Shown here piece by piece: positions 38,053-46,809 of a DNA stretch of 64,000 nucleotides. The stretch lies in contig NZ_CP040106.1 of NCBI RefSeq assembly GCF_005281475.1, forward strand, positions 1,865,501-1,929,500, written 5' to 3'. The notes under the pieces were generated by a model that had not been told where the DNA came from, made no database searches, and was given only the letters and a program-made list of their open reading frames with translations. The translations under genes were made by a program, and so were the position numbers. The stretch's first letter is position 1. Every line of letters begins with the position of its first letter. The DNA is from Echinicola rosea. Its GTDB lineage: Bacteria; Bacteroidota; Bacteroidia; Cytophagales; Cyclobacteriaceae.

Positions 38053-38571
38053 ATGAAAAAAACGTTAATTATCATCGGCATAGTGGCCGTTTTGGGTTTT
38101 GGTGTATTTGCTTATTTGGGTGGTTTTAAAGACTACTCCATTACGGTAATGGAGCAGAAAAGTCTCCACCTTTACGGCCTCACCTATAGGGGCACACCCC
38201 AAGATGAGGGATTAAAAAACACCTTCCAAAAAATAGAAGCGGCCTTGACGGACCAAGCTGAAGCCACCTTGCACACCATTTATTATATAGAGCCTGCCGG
38301 CAAGCTGGACACCATGAACGTCTTCGTGGGGCTGGACAAGGTAAATGATGATGTGAAAGTAAACTGGGAAGAAAAAGTCATCCAAGGAGAACAATTTCTG
38401 ATGGCCGATCTAAGGTACAATAAGCTGGTCATGCCTCGGCCAGCAACCATCAAAGAAGATATGCAGGATTATGCCGAGGAGCACCGCCTCACCCTATCCG
38501 GCATCTTCATCGATCGCCTGCTCCGTGAAGACCATGTTCAAGTCTGGGCACCTATTTCCAAAAAGAAATAG
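38053..38571 (+). CDS. Membrane-anchored GyrI-like small-molecule-binding protein
   Basis: 172 residues from the ATG at 38053; in-frame GTG/ATG codons up to 48 bp upstream would only add a polar stretch before the anchor. One N-terminal hydrophobic segment (LIIIGIVAVLGFGVFAYLGG) tethers a soluble domain whose pattern (KSLHLYGLTYRGT, KIEAAL, YYIEPAG, MNVFVGLD) resembles the GyrI-like/SOUL ligand-binding fold. Such domains bind hydrophobic small molecules or act with gyrase inhibitors. The anchored form suggests an envelope role. Ligand unknown. Confidence 0.6.
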   Translation: MKKTLIIIGIVAVLGFGVFAYLGGFKDYSITVMEQKSLHLYGLTYRGTPQDEGLKNTFQKIEAALTDQAEATLHTIYYIEPAGKLDTMNVFVGLDKVNDDVKVNWEEKVIQGEQFLMADLRYNKLVMPRPATIKEDMQDYAEEHRLTLSGIFIDRLLREDHVQVWAPISKKK

Positions 38572-38696
38572 GAAACTGGTGATTTTTGGTATGATTTTGG
38601 TAAAATGAATTTTATAGGCGATCTTATCGGATGATATAAATCATATTTTCGAATTGGCCGTCTAATAAGAATGTCGTGAAACTAACCCCCTCAGAT

Positions 38697-39224
38697 ATGA
38701 GAAAATTATTGTTGCTTTTGTTTGTTGCTACCACCTTTATGATCCAAGGTTGTGAAGGCCCTCCAGGCCCGCAGGGTGAACCGGGCGTTAATATCGTTGG
38801 AGATGCTTATGAAGTCGAGGTTTCCTTTAGTTCAGGAAACGATTATATAGAAGTTTTTGACTTTGATGATTTTGGAGGGGCGCTATTTGAAGGGGATGCT
38901 GTCCTGATATATATGTATGAGGCTTCACCTGTAGATTCAGAATTTTATGCATGGCGACTCTTACCCCAAACCTTTTACTTACAGGAAGGTACTCTAGTTT
39001 ATAATTTTGACTATACACCAAATGATTTTTCTATATTCTTAGACAATTCTCCAATCAACTTCAATGATTTAGTGCCTCATTGGACAGATAATATCTTGTT
39101 CAGAGTGGTTGTCGTGCCTGCCGATCTATTATCCGCAAGTGGAAGAATGGATTTCTCAAATTATGATGCTACAATGGAATATCTGGATATAGAAGAAAGT
39201 GACTTTGTGAAAATTCAAAAATAG
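38697..39224 (+). CDS. Lipoprotein with a short collagen-like motif
   Basis: 175 residues from the ATG at 38697; a GTG 21 bp upstream is the alternative. The signal peptide ends MIQGC, so the cysteine is lipidated. Right after it comes GPPGPQGEPG, a short run of collagen Gly-X-Y triplets, then a beta-rich domain with many Asp, Phe and Tyr. This layout recurs in Bacteroidota lipoproteins of unknown function. A good terminator follows at 39248. Confidence 0.65.
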   Translation: MRKLLLLLFVATTFMIQGCEGPPGPQGEPGVNIVGDAYEVEVSFSSGNDYIEVFDFDDFGGALFEGDAVLIYMYEASPVDSEFYAWRLLPQTFYLQEGTLVYNFDYTPNDFSIFLDNSPINFNDLVPHWTDNILFRVVVVPADLLSASGRMDFSNYDATMEYLDIEESDFVKIQK

Positions 39225-39247
39225 CATTGATAAAATATATGATTACA

Positions 39248-39277
39248 GCCACCGAGAGTGATTTCGGTGGCTTTTTT
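39248..39277 (+). terminator. Rho-independent terminator after the collagen-motif lipoprotein
   Basis: Arms GCCACCGA and TCGGTGGC around an 8-base loop, followed by TTTTTT. A classic strong terminator 23 bp after the stop codon. Confidence 0.8.
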
Positions 39278-39575
39278 ATTTTCACTACTCATCAACACCT
39301 TTGCGTTCTTCATCATTCCATATTTTATAGATTGATTATACGCTTTCATGCCAGTAGATTATATTTCTCACTGACTGAATGCACAGAATCCCCAGAATGA
39401 AACAAGGCATTGCTGAGATTTCCGTGGTTTCTGTGAGCACTTGTACAAATGCGGCCATACATAGTTTATAATGACAATACCACAAAGACCAGAAGACACC
39501 ATGTTTTTTTCAGAACCAAAATCCATTTCCCCAATACAGTTCGTATAATTTAGCGCAATCAACTATCTTTGCGCC
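39278..39575. other. Intergenic stretch before hemE
   Basis: No gene seen. It is ordinary mixed sequence with a promoter box directly in front of hemE. Confidence 0.4.
39564..39571 (+). promoter_or_regulatory. -7 promoter box abutting the hemE start codon
   Basis: TATCTTTG matches the Bacteroidota -7 consensus TAnnTTTG and ends only 4 bp before the hemE ATG at 39576. If used, the transcript would begin at or very near the start codon, giving a leaderless or nearly leaderless message. The upstream -33 box is not a clear TTTG. Confidence 0.5.
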
Positions 39576-40622
39576 ATGCAATTGAAGAACGACTTGTTAT
39601 TGAGAGCGGCCCGCGGCGAGCAGGTGGAACGCACCCCTGTTTGGCTGATGCGTCAGGCCGGAAGGATTTTGCCCGAATACAGGGAAGTACGAAGCAGCGT
39701 AAGTGGCTTTATCGAACTCGCCCAGACCCCATCGCTGGCAGCAGAAGTCACCTTGCAGCCAGTAGACTTGCTGGGTGTGGATGCGGCCATTATTTTTTCG
39801 GATATATTGGTCATTCCAGAAGCCATGGGGCTGCCCTATGAGATGATCGAAAAACGGGGGCCAAGATTCCCCAACACTGTTTCTTCAGCAGCAGACCTCG
39901 ACAAACTGAGGATTGCAGATGGCGTGGATGACCTTAGCTATGTCATCGAAGCCATCAAGATTACCAAAAAAGCCCTTAACGGACGAGTACCATTGATCGG
40001 CTTTGCCGGTGCACCTTGGACGATCTTCGCCTATATGGTCGAGGGATCGGGAAGCAAAACTTTCTCTAAATCCAGGGCCATGCTGTATCAGGAGCCGGTA
40101 TTGGCAGAGCGACTTTTGGATATGATTACCAAATCCACCATCAACTACCTCAAGGCCCAAATAGCCGCGGGGGCGGATATTGTGCAGATTTTTGACAGCT
40201 GGGCAGGCATCTTACCGCCAGACCATTATCAAAAATACGCCCTGAAATACATTTCCGAAATCTGCGATGCCATTACGGAAGTACCTGTAACGGTATTTGC
40301 CAAAGGTGCCTTCTTTGCACGAGAGGAAATGGCCAAGCTGAACTGTGAAACCATCGGCCTCGACTGGAACATGGGCATTGCCGAATCCAGAAGGCTCATT
40401 GGCGACCAGAAGACACTTCAGGGTAACTTAGACCCAGCAGCTCTATATGGTTCGGCAGCAGAAGTGGAAGCCGCCACCAAAAGAATGCTGGACCAATTCG
40501 GTACCGGTAGGCACATTGCCAACCTCGGTCATGGTGTGTACCCGGATATTGATCCCGAAAAAGTAAGGGTGTTCATTAATACGGTCAAGGAATACAGCAG
40601 TCAGCTTAGGGAAAAAGTATAA
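39576..40622 (+). CDS. hemE: Uroporphyrinogen decarboxylase
   Basis: 348 residues. It catalyses the four decarboxylations of uroporphyrinogen III to coproporphyrinogen III in heme synthesis, in the cytoplasm. The near-invariant substrate motif [18 protein letters not shown] is at about residues 20-37, [12 protein letters not shown] follows at about 73, GFAGAPWT at about 146, and [13 protein letters not shown] near the C terminus. The length matches the family (about 340-350). No other heme genes lie nearby. Convergent with the following minus-strand gene. Confidence 0.97.
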   Translation: MQLKNDLLLRAARGEQVERTPVWLMRQAGRILPEYREVRSSVSGFIELAQTPSLAAEVTLQPVDLLGVDAAIIFSDILVIPEAMGLPYEMIEKRGPRFPNTVSSAADLDKLRIADGVDDLSYVIEAIKITKKALNGRVPLIGFAGAPWTIFAYMVEGSGSKTFSKSRAMLYQEPVLAERLLDMITKSTINYLKAQIAAGADIVQIFDSWAGILPPDHYQKYALKYISEICDAITEVPVTVFAKGAFFAREEMAKLNCETIGLDWNMGIAESRRLIGDQKTLQGNLDPAALYGSAAEVEAATKRMLDQFGTGRHIANLGHGVYPDIDPEKVRVFINTVKEYSSQLREKV

Positions 40623-40642
40623 CCAAGGCCCTCCGTTTTATA

Positions 40643-40677
40643 GAAAAGAAAAAGGGCTGTCACGTATTGACAGCCCT
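40643..40677 (-). terminator. Terminator for the minus-strand secreted protein gene
   Basis: A perfect stem AGGGCTGTCA / TGACAGCCCT at 40653-40677. Read on the minus strand it is followed by TTTTTCTTTTC, so it ends transcription of the gene at 40708-41304. It may also stop hemE readthrough. Confidence 0.75.
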
Positions 40678-40707
40678 ATGCCCAAACCTATGCTAATTTG
40701 TGGGATC

Positions 40708-41304
40708 TTAGAAATAAATATACTTCTTTCTCCCTTGGGCATCCTTTATCCGCACATAAAGGCCTTCTACGTCTCTGTTGGTGAATCGGTAATTTCGCTC
40801 AAATCCTTCTTCTACATTTACCGCATCAGAAGCGATTCGTTTGTTGGTTTCGTCAAAAATGTCCACTTGAGTTCCGGGAACCTTTATTCCCAGTACCTTT
40901 AAGTTGATCGTGTTTTGATCCTTTGCACGTCCGTAGGCTACGATGGGCATGTCCATTACCACCTTTTTTTCTTCGGTCAATACCTCATATGTGATCTCTT
41001 CGTCCTTGGTTTTGATCTTGATCTTATAAGCCCCTTCTGGTAGGTCGTCCAGGTTGTAAGGTATTTTCAATGCTTTGTTTGCTCTATACCTGTTGACGGC
41101 TAGTATCTTATTGTCCTCATTTAGTATGAGGATCTTTACCTTGCCTACCGGGGCACCCAAAGTGACTGACACATGCTTGTCAGTGGCCTCAACCATGGTG
41201 TTGGCCATTAAACTTTCTTTTTTTGCCAAGGTATCGGGGTTAGCGGATGCATTGGCCAGGAAAATCATTCCTAATACAAAAACGGATGTGAATAATGCTT
41301 TCAT
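40708..41304 (-). CDS. Small secreted beta-rich protein (divergent paralogue of the 42.7/44.0-kb genes)
   Basis: 198 residues with a signal peptide (cleavage after ANASA, about residue 21). No cysteine, no known domain. The order of segments matches the two proteins at 42700 and 43970: VSVTLGAPVGKVKILI, then LPYNLDDLPEGAYKIKI, then a second half of strands ending in an aromatic or charged tail (KKYIYF). Two repeated beta-sandwich-like halves are likely. No sorting domain is seen, so it probably stays in the periplasm. Function unknown. Confidence 0.6.
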   Translation of the reverse strand: MKALFTSVFVLGMIFLANASANPDTLAKKESLMANTMVEATDKHVSVTLGAPVGKVKILILNEDNKILAVNRYRANKALKIPYNLDDLPEGAYKIKIKTKDEEITYEVLTEEKKVVMDMPIVAYGRAKDQNTINLKVLGIKVPGTQVDIFDETNKRIASDAVNVEEGFERNYRFTNRDVEGLYVRIKDAQGRKKYIYF

Positions 41305-41913
41305 GACGGTATTTGTTATGTTAATTGTAAGTTTTAAATTTTGATTGTGTTTGTGTTTTCCTATACACTAATCGCATACCACAACCATTTTTCTCCCTTT
41401 GGCACAGTAAAAAACGCCACTCAGAAAGAGAGCTGAACATTAAAAAATCATAAATCAAACGATATTGGCATCAGGTTTTTGGACCGAAAGTGTATCAAAA
41501 TCAAAAAGGTGTTCGGGCAAATGATCGGAAACAATACAGTTTTTTTATTTTTCATGGTCCGTTGCACTACCTGTATTATTGTATCATGATGAATAAAGAA
41601 ATTTAAAAAAATATTTTTTCATCCTTCCATTCGGCTGGAGTCCAAATAATTGATCGTTCAGAACTGTACTATTCCGAACACCTGAATGTACCATTCTGAC
41701 ACAAGCCCCACCTAATATCATTAAAAATGTGCTCCACACATTATCCAAAAGCACCACAAATTCCGGTGTTGAAATCAGTATATAAAAATCCACCGCTCTT
41801 TAACAACTCGTTTATACACGCTTTGAGGGCGTTTTATTGCTTTGGATTGCATAAAAGGACTCTTGGCACCCTGCTTGGAAGGTAATGCTGACAAACCAAC
41901 TATTAATGAGATT
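41305..41913. other. Intergenic stretch, divergent promoter region
   Basis: A/T-rich gap between divergently transcribed genes (minus strand at 40708, plus strand at 41914). I see no supported gene; the frames that are open are short, A/T-driven and lack domain features. Promoters for both sides must lie here but no clear TAnnTTTG plus TTTG pair was found. Confidence 0.4.
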
Positions 41914-42636
41914 ATGAAAAAGCAATTATTGGTAATCGGACTATTCACTGCCGGTACATTGGGATTATTTTCCTGTAATAATGAAGATCAGGACGAAGCA
42001 CCCAATGCTACGGTGAATGTAAAAGCCAGGGCAATAGCCGAAAACAGTGTCTTGGAGGAAGGCAATCCTGAAGAAAATGCCAGGACCATCGCAGGTGCCA
42101 ATATCATCAGCACAGCACTGAGTATTGACAATGTTAGCCTGCAGGCATCAGGCGAAACCACCACTTCCGCCTCCATACCACTCGAGCAGCCGTCAATCAT
42201 CGACCTTAGCTTAATAGAAAGTGCTCTGCCCATGACCAAAGCCATGGGGACGGTAAACCTGAAACAAGGAGACTATACAGGAATCACCCTACAGTTTAAA
42301 GAGGACACTGAGCTTACCGAAACCAATTCCATGTATGGAAAAACCTTAAAGATAGAAGGGAATGTCAATAGCCAGTTGATGTCCATCCATACAGATACGG
42401 AGGAAATGCTCTCTGCAGCTGCCACCTCGGGAGCCATCAGCATTTCAGGTGATCAAGAAGTTTTTCTTAATTTCGATTTAAATCGATTATTGGAAAACGT
42501 GGACTTGACCTTAGCCATGGACGGCAACGGGAATGGGACGGTTGAAATTGAACCGGACAATTTAGACGGAAACAGAGACATTTACCTGACCATTATCGGT
42601 AATCTTGAAAATGCACTTTACGTTTCTTCTGAATAA
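41914..42636 (+). CDS. DUF4382-like lipoprotein, first of two
   Basis: 240 residues from the ATG at 41914 (an upstream TTG-initiated frame is not protein-like). The lipobox is LGLFSC. The mature protein has a beta-sandwich pattern with SMYGKTLKIEGNV, a FDLNRLLENVDL stretch and an acidic DGNGNGTVEIEPDNLDGN loop that looks calcium-binding. It is homologous to the minus-strand lipoprotein at 46810-47544, which has matching blocks. A bidirectional terminator follows. The DUF4382 assignment is by pattern only; role unknown. Confidence 0.6.
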   Translation: MKKQLLVIGLFTAGTLGLFSCNNEDQDEAPNATVNVKARAIAENSVLEEGNPEENARTIAGANIISTALSIDNVSLQASGETTTSASIPLEQPSIIDLSLIESALPMTKAMGTVNLKQGDYTGITLQFKEDTELTETNSMYGKTLKIEGNVNSQLMSIHTDTEEMLSAAATSGAISISGDQEVFLNFDLNRLLENVDLTLAMDGNGNGTVEIEPDNLDGNRDIYLTIIGNLENALYVSSE

Positions 42637-42642
42637 AAAATA

Positions 42643-42677
42643 AAAAGGGTGCTTCCAATAGATGGAAACACCCTTTT
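42643..42677. terminator. Bidirectional terminator between convergent genes
   Basis: Stem AAAAGGGTG, C, TTCCA against TGGAA, A, CACCCTTTT, with A- and T-rich flanks on both sides. It lies between the plus-strand lipoprotein (ends 42636) and the minus-strand gene (ends 42700), so it can serve both. Confidence 0.75.
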
Positions 42678-42699
42678 CTTCGTCTATTAAATATTTTGC

Positions 42700-43284
42700 T
42701 TACAGGGCAGAGATGTATTCTCCATCACCTGCTTCATTCCTTACTTCGAATACCAAATCGTCCAAAGAAGCTACTTTTTCGAATTTAAATACTTTACCGA
42801 ATTTGTCGCCTTCAAAGGTTTCTTCGAAGATCACATTTCCTTGGTCAATGATTCTAACGAACTTCTTGCTGTCATCTGAAGACTTCACCAAGAAAGCTAC
42901 ATTGGTTTGGTCTAGAACCTTCACTTTTGTGAAATAGTTAGCTTTCACTTTTTTGGTACCTACGAAAAGGTCTTTGTTTTGGATAGTGCCTTGCTCAGGG
43001 GTAAATACTTCAAAGTGGTACTCACCATCAGCCAGTGCTGTAAGGTCATACTTTTTGGCAAATAATTTATCACTTGAGATGATGTCCTTGAAGATCACAG
43101 TGCTGTTTTCATCTTTGATTCTTAGCAGTACTTTGCTGCTAGGTACAGCCATGAACTTAAGTTCTACCTTTTTGTCTCCTACTTTCTCGATTTTAACGGT
43201 TTTCTCGTCCAGGTCAGATCCTGTCTTTGCGAATGTACTTACTGAAATACAGAACGCTACTAGTGTTGCAATAATTAATCTCAT
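42700..43284 (-). CDS. Small secreted beta-rich protein, paralogue A
   Basis: 194 residues; signal peptide ends near STFAK, residue 19. It aligns along its length with the protein at 43970-44575: KIEKVGDKKVELKFMA, YDLTALADGEYHFEVFT, ANYFTKVKVLDQ and a nearly identical C terminus (EKVASLDDLVFEVRNEAG...GEYISAL). Two beta-sandwich-like halves are likely and there is no cysteine. The conserved C-terminal third is the strongest constraint. It has a good promoter at 43415-43447 and a conserved leader motif. Function unknown. Confidence 0.65.
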   Translation of the reverse strand: MRLIIATLVAFCISVSTFAKTGSDLDEKTVKIEKVGDKKVELKFMAVPSSKVLLRIKDENSTVIFKDIISSDKLFAKKYDLTALADGEYHFEVFTPEQGTIQNKDLFVGTKKVKANYFTKVKVLDQTNVAFLVKSSDDSKKFVRIIDQGNVIFEETFEGDKFGKVFKFEKVASLDDLVFEVRNEAGDGEYISAL

Positions 43285-43370
43285 AACTAGAAAATTTTAT
43301 AGAGTTTTTAGATTTCTTTTTTTCCCTTCAGCCTTCGTTGACTTTCCAGGTGGTTAGTTTTTTTTGAGCT

Positions 43371-43384
43371 TAATTATTTTGGGC
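43371..43384 (-). promoter_or_regulatory. Leader motif conserved upstream of paralogue A
   Basis: TAATTATTTTGGGC (minus-strand reading GCCCAAAATAATTA) lies in the 5' leader, about 90 nt before the start codon. The identical 14 bases occur at 44652-44665 in the leader of paralogue B. Confidence 0.5.
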
Positions 43385-43414
43385 GTGTAATTGCTTTTCT
43401 TTTTGATTACACTA

Positions 43415-43447
43415 CAAATGTAATATGTAAGTGATATAATTACCAAA
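43415..43447 (-). promoter_or_regulatory. Bacteroidota promoter of paralogue A
   Basis: On the minus strand: TTTG (43447-43444), 21-bp spacer, TACATTTG (43422-43415). It fits the TTTG / TAnnTTTG consensus. The transcript would have a leader of about 120 nt. Confidence 0.65.
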
Positions 43448-43969
43448 TATTCAAAGAAAAATATTTATAATTAACGATTCAGTAATATTAGTGCTAAAGT
43501 GTTAATTATATCGTATTTGTTGATTTGATTCCCAGACCAAAATGACAAAATTAATTTTGAAGAATATTATTTTGTATTATAGACTAAATATAAAATTTAA
43601 ATCTTGATAAATTTTTTTAAAATAAATGAAGCTACTAAAATTCGGATTTTATTTCAAACGATTGCATAAAAGCAATTTCGTTTCATGGTGATTGGTGGTC
43701 AATAATGAAAGGCAGGAAACAGCCAACTGTAAATATTGGTTTATGGATTTCTAAATTTTGTAAAGTGCATATCAATGCCCGTTTGCTTTTGGGACGATGT
43801 GGCATTTTTGTGTATTCGTGGAGGTACCATTATGAAAACTGGCTGTCCTTAACTATTACGCTTGGGCAGAAGTATGACTTGATCTGTAAGCTTCATATTG
43901 GCGTTTGTTCAAAAAGAAGACCGACTCTTTCGAGCCGGTCCTTATAAATACTTAGCTAAGAAGTGTAAA
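43448..43969. other. Very A/T-rich intergenic stretch
   Basis: No gene is supported. A short plus-strand frame at 43705-43947 has no recognisable features and runs into the terminator of the next minus-strand gene at 43911-43940. Confidence 0.4.
43911..43940 (-). terminator. Terminator of paralogue B
   Basis: Stem GACCG...CGGTC with an inner CTC/GAG, followed on the minus strand by TCTTCTTTTT. It lies 30 bp after the stop codon of the gene at 43970-44575. Confidence 0.65.
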
Positions 43970-44575
43970 TCAAAGGGCGGAGAGGTACTCTCCTGTACCC
44001 TTTTCGTCCCGTACCTCAAAAACAAGGTCATCTAAGGACGCGACTCTTTCGAAAGTAAATAATTTCCCGTATTTATCCCCCTCGAAAGTATCTTCAAAGA
44101 TCACATGGCCTTCATCCAAGATACGGACGTATTTTTTATTAGCGCCCTTGGCCTTTACGAGCAGCGCCACTTTTTTGGAGTCAATTACTTTTACCTTTGT
44201 AAAATAATTGGATCCGGCAGACTTTTTCTCGCCTAATGTGATTTCAAAATTGTTGATCGTGCCATCCTGGCGGGTGAAAATTTCAAATTCATAATCACCC
44301 TCTGCCAGTGCAGATAGATCATAGTTCTTTTTAAATTCCTTTTCAGTTTTGATGATCTCTTTAAAGATCACTCCGCTGTCAGCATTCTTGATCCTCACCA
44401 AGACATTTCCTTTTGGTTCAGTCAAAAACTTTAGCTGCACTTTTTTGTCCCCGATTTTTTCAAGGATTGCTTTAGCTTCTTTTTCTTCTTTCTTGAGGTC
44501 GGTATGACCTGCAGTTACGGCCGATGCACCAAATGAAATGCTCAAAGCCAACAATGTTACAATAATTAATCTCAT
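43970..44575 (-). CDS. Small secreted beta-rich protein, paralogue B
   Basis: 201 residues; signal peptide ends near GASAV, residue 19. Close paralogue of the 42700-43284 product: both start MRLIIVTLLA/MRLIIATLVA, both carry IGDKKVQLKF-type and YDLSALAEGDYEFEIFT-type blocks, and both end VASLDDLVFEVRDE...GEYLSAL. A charged KKEEKEAKA insert follows the signal peptide. Its own promoter and terminator make it monocistronic. Duplication of single-gene units is likely. Function unknown. Confidence 0.65.
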   Translation of the reverse strand: MRLIIVTLLALSISFGASAVTAGHTDLKKEEKEAKAILEKIGDKKVQLKFLTEPKGNVLVRIKNADSGVIFKEIIKTEKEFKKNYDLSALAEGDYEFEIFTRQDGTINNFEITLGEKKSAGSNYFTKVKVIDSKKVALLVKAKGANKKYVRILDEGHVIFEDTFEGDKYGKLFTFERVASLDDLVFEVRDEKGTGEYLSAL

Positions 44576-44651
44576 GGTTTTAGTGATTAAAGGGTTAACA
44601 ATCTAACTCTTGTAAAAACCTCCCGATGGACTTCACCGGATTTTCTGAGGC

Positions 44652-44665
44652 TAATTATTTTGGGC
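44652..44665 (-). promoter_or_regulatory. Leader motif conserved upstream of paralogue B
   Basis: Same 14 bases, TAATTATTTTGGGC, as at 43371-43384, and at the same relative place between promoter and start codon. Confidence 0.5.
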
Positions 44666-44701
44666 AGGTACTATTAATTAATGAATCACGTGATTATACT
44701 T

Positions 44702-44733
44702 CAAACGTAAAAAAGAGAATTCGTTATTGCAAA
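44702..44733 (-). promoter_or_regulatory. Bacteroidota promoter of paralogue B
   Basis: On the minus strand: TTTG (44733-44730), 20-bp spacer, TACGTTTG (44709-44702). An excellent match to the phylum consensus; leader about 120 nt. Confidence 0.7.
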
Positions 44734-45014
44734 TACATTAATGAAAAATATATTAAATTAACATTTTGGCAATATATATGTTTCATGGTTAATGATTCAA
44801 TATTTTCAATACGAAATCGTTTGCGTTGCTTAAATACCGCTTGCTTTAGCGGGTATTGAGGCGAATATTTACATTTTTGGTAATTTTGACCTCGAAAAAG
44901 CTTTTTTTGACACTGATCTTTTTTTTATCAATGGCTATAGCTCAAATGCAGATTGGCAAGTCAAATTAAGCTGTTCCAGTAAAATCTCCCTCTTGTGTTC
45001 CCTAAAAACAGGTT
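44734..45014. other. A/T-rich intergenic stretch
   Basis: Nothing coding seen between the promoter of paralogue B and the stop codon of the propeller pseudogene. Confidence 0.4.
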
Positions 45015-46207
45015 TTAGTCCTTCACCTTAAGTTTATAAAATACGTTATAATTCCTTTCCTCTTTAGGGTCTTGGTTGTCGTTGACATAGATAATCCCGT
45101 CTTCATCAGCAAAATTAATCCCTCCATGCACGGGCAATTCATCAATTACCCCCACTTGCTCCCCTCCTTGGACAAGCATATAATGGGGCTTGGCGTATTG
45201 TGCTGAAGCTTCCTTAAACTCTGGCAGCTTATAATACTCCTCGCTTTTGGCCCTGAGCTCCTTGAGGACATCGGAAGGAATCCGTGTATAAAAACCCACC
45301 AAAAAACCCTCTCCACACACCCTTAAGTCCGTGAATAAAGGATAATCCTCAAGCCATCTCTGGGCATCTAAGTTTACTTCCGGGGCTACTTCTGGTCGGT
45401 ATCTGTGGGTGAGCTGTACTGTGTCCTCCAGCACGGGACGTTCTCCTGAAAAATCAAAAATGAACAGCTGATTGCCGACTGTTGGCAACAATGCCATTTT
45501 CAGTGATTTCCGATTGATAGTCACCAAAGGGAACGCCTGCCCTACAAAACGATTGGATTTTAGAGGTTCCCAGGATTTCGGGTAGGAAGTGATCAATTCG
45601 CTTTCACCGGTTTCTACCTCATATTCAAAGATCGTTTTTGCGTTGTATAAAAATCTGCCCCCAATTTCTCCGGATCAATTGCCTTATGGTCAAAAGCATT
45701 GGATTCTTCCCCCAAAATGTACGCAGCACCATTTTTCATAAAGGGATGAAAAGTAGTCCGGTTTGTGTTGATTGTAATGGAGAATATTCCTTTCTGAAGT
45801 GAAGGCAAGTGCTTCTTTCGTTTACCCTGATAATCATATAGGTAAAATCCGGTCATTAGGTTTTGTGCCACCCAGCTGGTGTCATTCAGCAAACGGTATC
45901 CTGTACCAAAGCTACCAATTCCATCAGGCCCCTCGTTTAGAATGTCAAATTCCTGGATCACTGTTCCCTGTTCATCCACCAATAAGGGTTGGCGGCTTTT
46001 GGTATTTCGAAGCAAGTAGTATCCCAAATCACTCCGATGGTCATCCATTACCAAAGGCTCCAATTCATCTACTATTAAGGAATCTACCACCTCCAGTTTC
46101 AGCTTGGCAGTCGGTCCTGTGGGGTTGCGCTTTTCGGATTTTCCACAAGAAACCAAACTTATCAAAACAGTTGCAGTACATATTAGGATAATTCTTAACG
46201 GTCTCAA
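45015..46207 (-). pseudogene. Frameshifted DUF4221-like beta-propeller lipoprotein
   Basis: Two consecutive minus-strand frames belong to one gene of about 397 codons. The 5' part (46207-45614) begins at a TTG, carries a lipoprotein signal (ISLVSC) and propeller-blade patterns, then ends with the out-of-frame tail TTQKRSLNMR. The 3' part (down to 45015) continues in another frame as NAKTIFEYEVETGESELITSYPKSWEP. The frames join if one T is added to the five-T run (coding strand) at 45653-45649, giving ADFLYNAKTIFEYE. So a single-base deletion, or a sequencing error in a homopolymer, is likely. DUF4221-type proteins are outer-membrane propellers of unknown role. Confidence 0.7.
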
Positions 46208-46324
46208 TTGATATGTCTATTTTTAGGTGCTGAATACTATTCAAAGGGGCAATTCGGTGCCACCGATATGGATGTTATACCATATGGCAAAGCGAGCGCC
46301 AATGGTCGTCCAAGATAAATAAAA
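46208..46324. other. Short spacer left of repeat element copy 3
   Basis: Upstream region of the propeller pseudogene; no clear promoter seen. An in-frame TAG lies 9 bp before its TTG start, so no upstream extension is possible. Confidence 0.35.
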
Positions 46325-46711
46325 GGTCCTATATGATTTACTGTAGGTAACTTTTATTTTGTTTGCCAAATTATAGCGTGACTATCACATTGTTACCTTG
46401 TTGTTTTTTTGCTTCAGGTCAAAAAAGTACCCCAAACCTGTCCGCCGGTGGTGGAAACCCCGCTTCGGTGAGGTGTTTGACTAAATTCAAGGCCAGCACT
46501 CTCGCAGGCAAGCTCCTCCATTCGAGCAGCAAACCAACTTTTTGTGCCGATTCACGTCAAACAATCCTGCGCCTTTTCCAGCTCATTTCTTTGATTTCCT
46601 GACGTCAAATACCTCAAGGCAGAACCGAAAATTCTTCATTAAAAAAAGATTATGAATCAACGATGCAATAGCTGATATTTTATCTTTACCCACTATAATC
46701 CATATAGAGCC
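46325..46711. mobile_element. Inverted-repeat element, copy 3 (387 bp)
   Basis: Same ends (left GGTCCTATATGATTTACTGT, right on the minus strand GGCTCTATATGGATTATAGT) and the same interior blocks as the copies at 3425 and 4859, about 42 kb away. It is slightly longer because of an extra block near 46440. No matching 8-bp flanking repeat is seen (AAATAAAA left, TAAAAAGA right), so the duplication has decayed or one flank was rearranged. Confidence 0.75.
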
Positions 46712-46809
46712 TAAAAAGAGTCACAATTCAAGATCATGACTCCTTTTATTTCCAAAATTAGTACATAGCTTTCGTTACAAACGAAGGCGAGATTGAGCGA
46801 TGTGTGTTT

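Noticed and set aside
43705..43947. 80-codon plus-strand frame
   Set aside because: Lies in A/T-rich spacer and overlaps the terminator of the next gene; no features.
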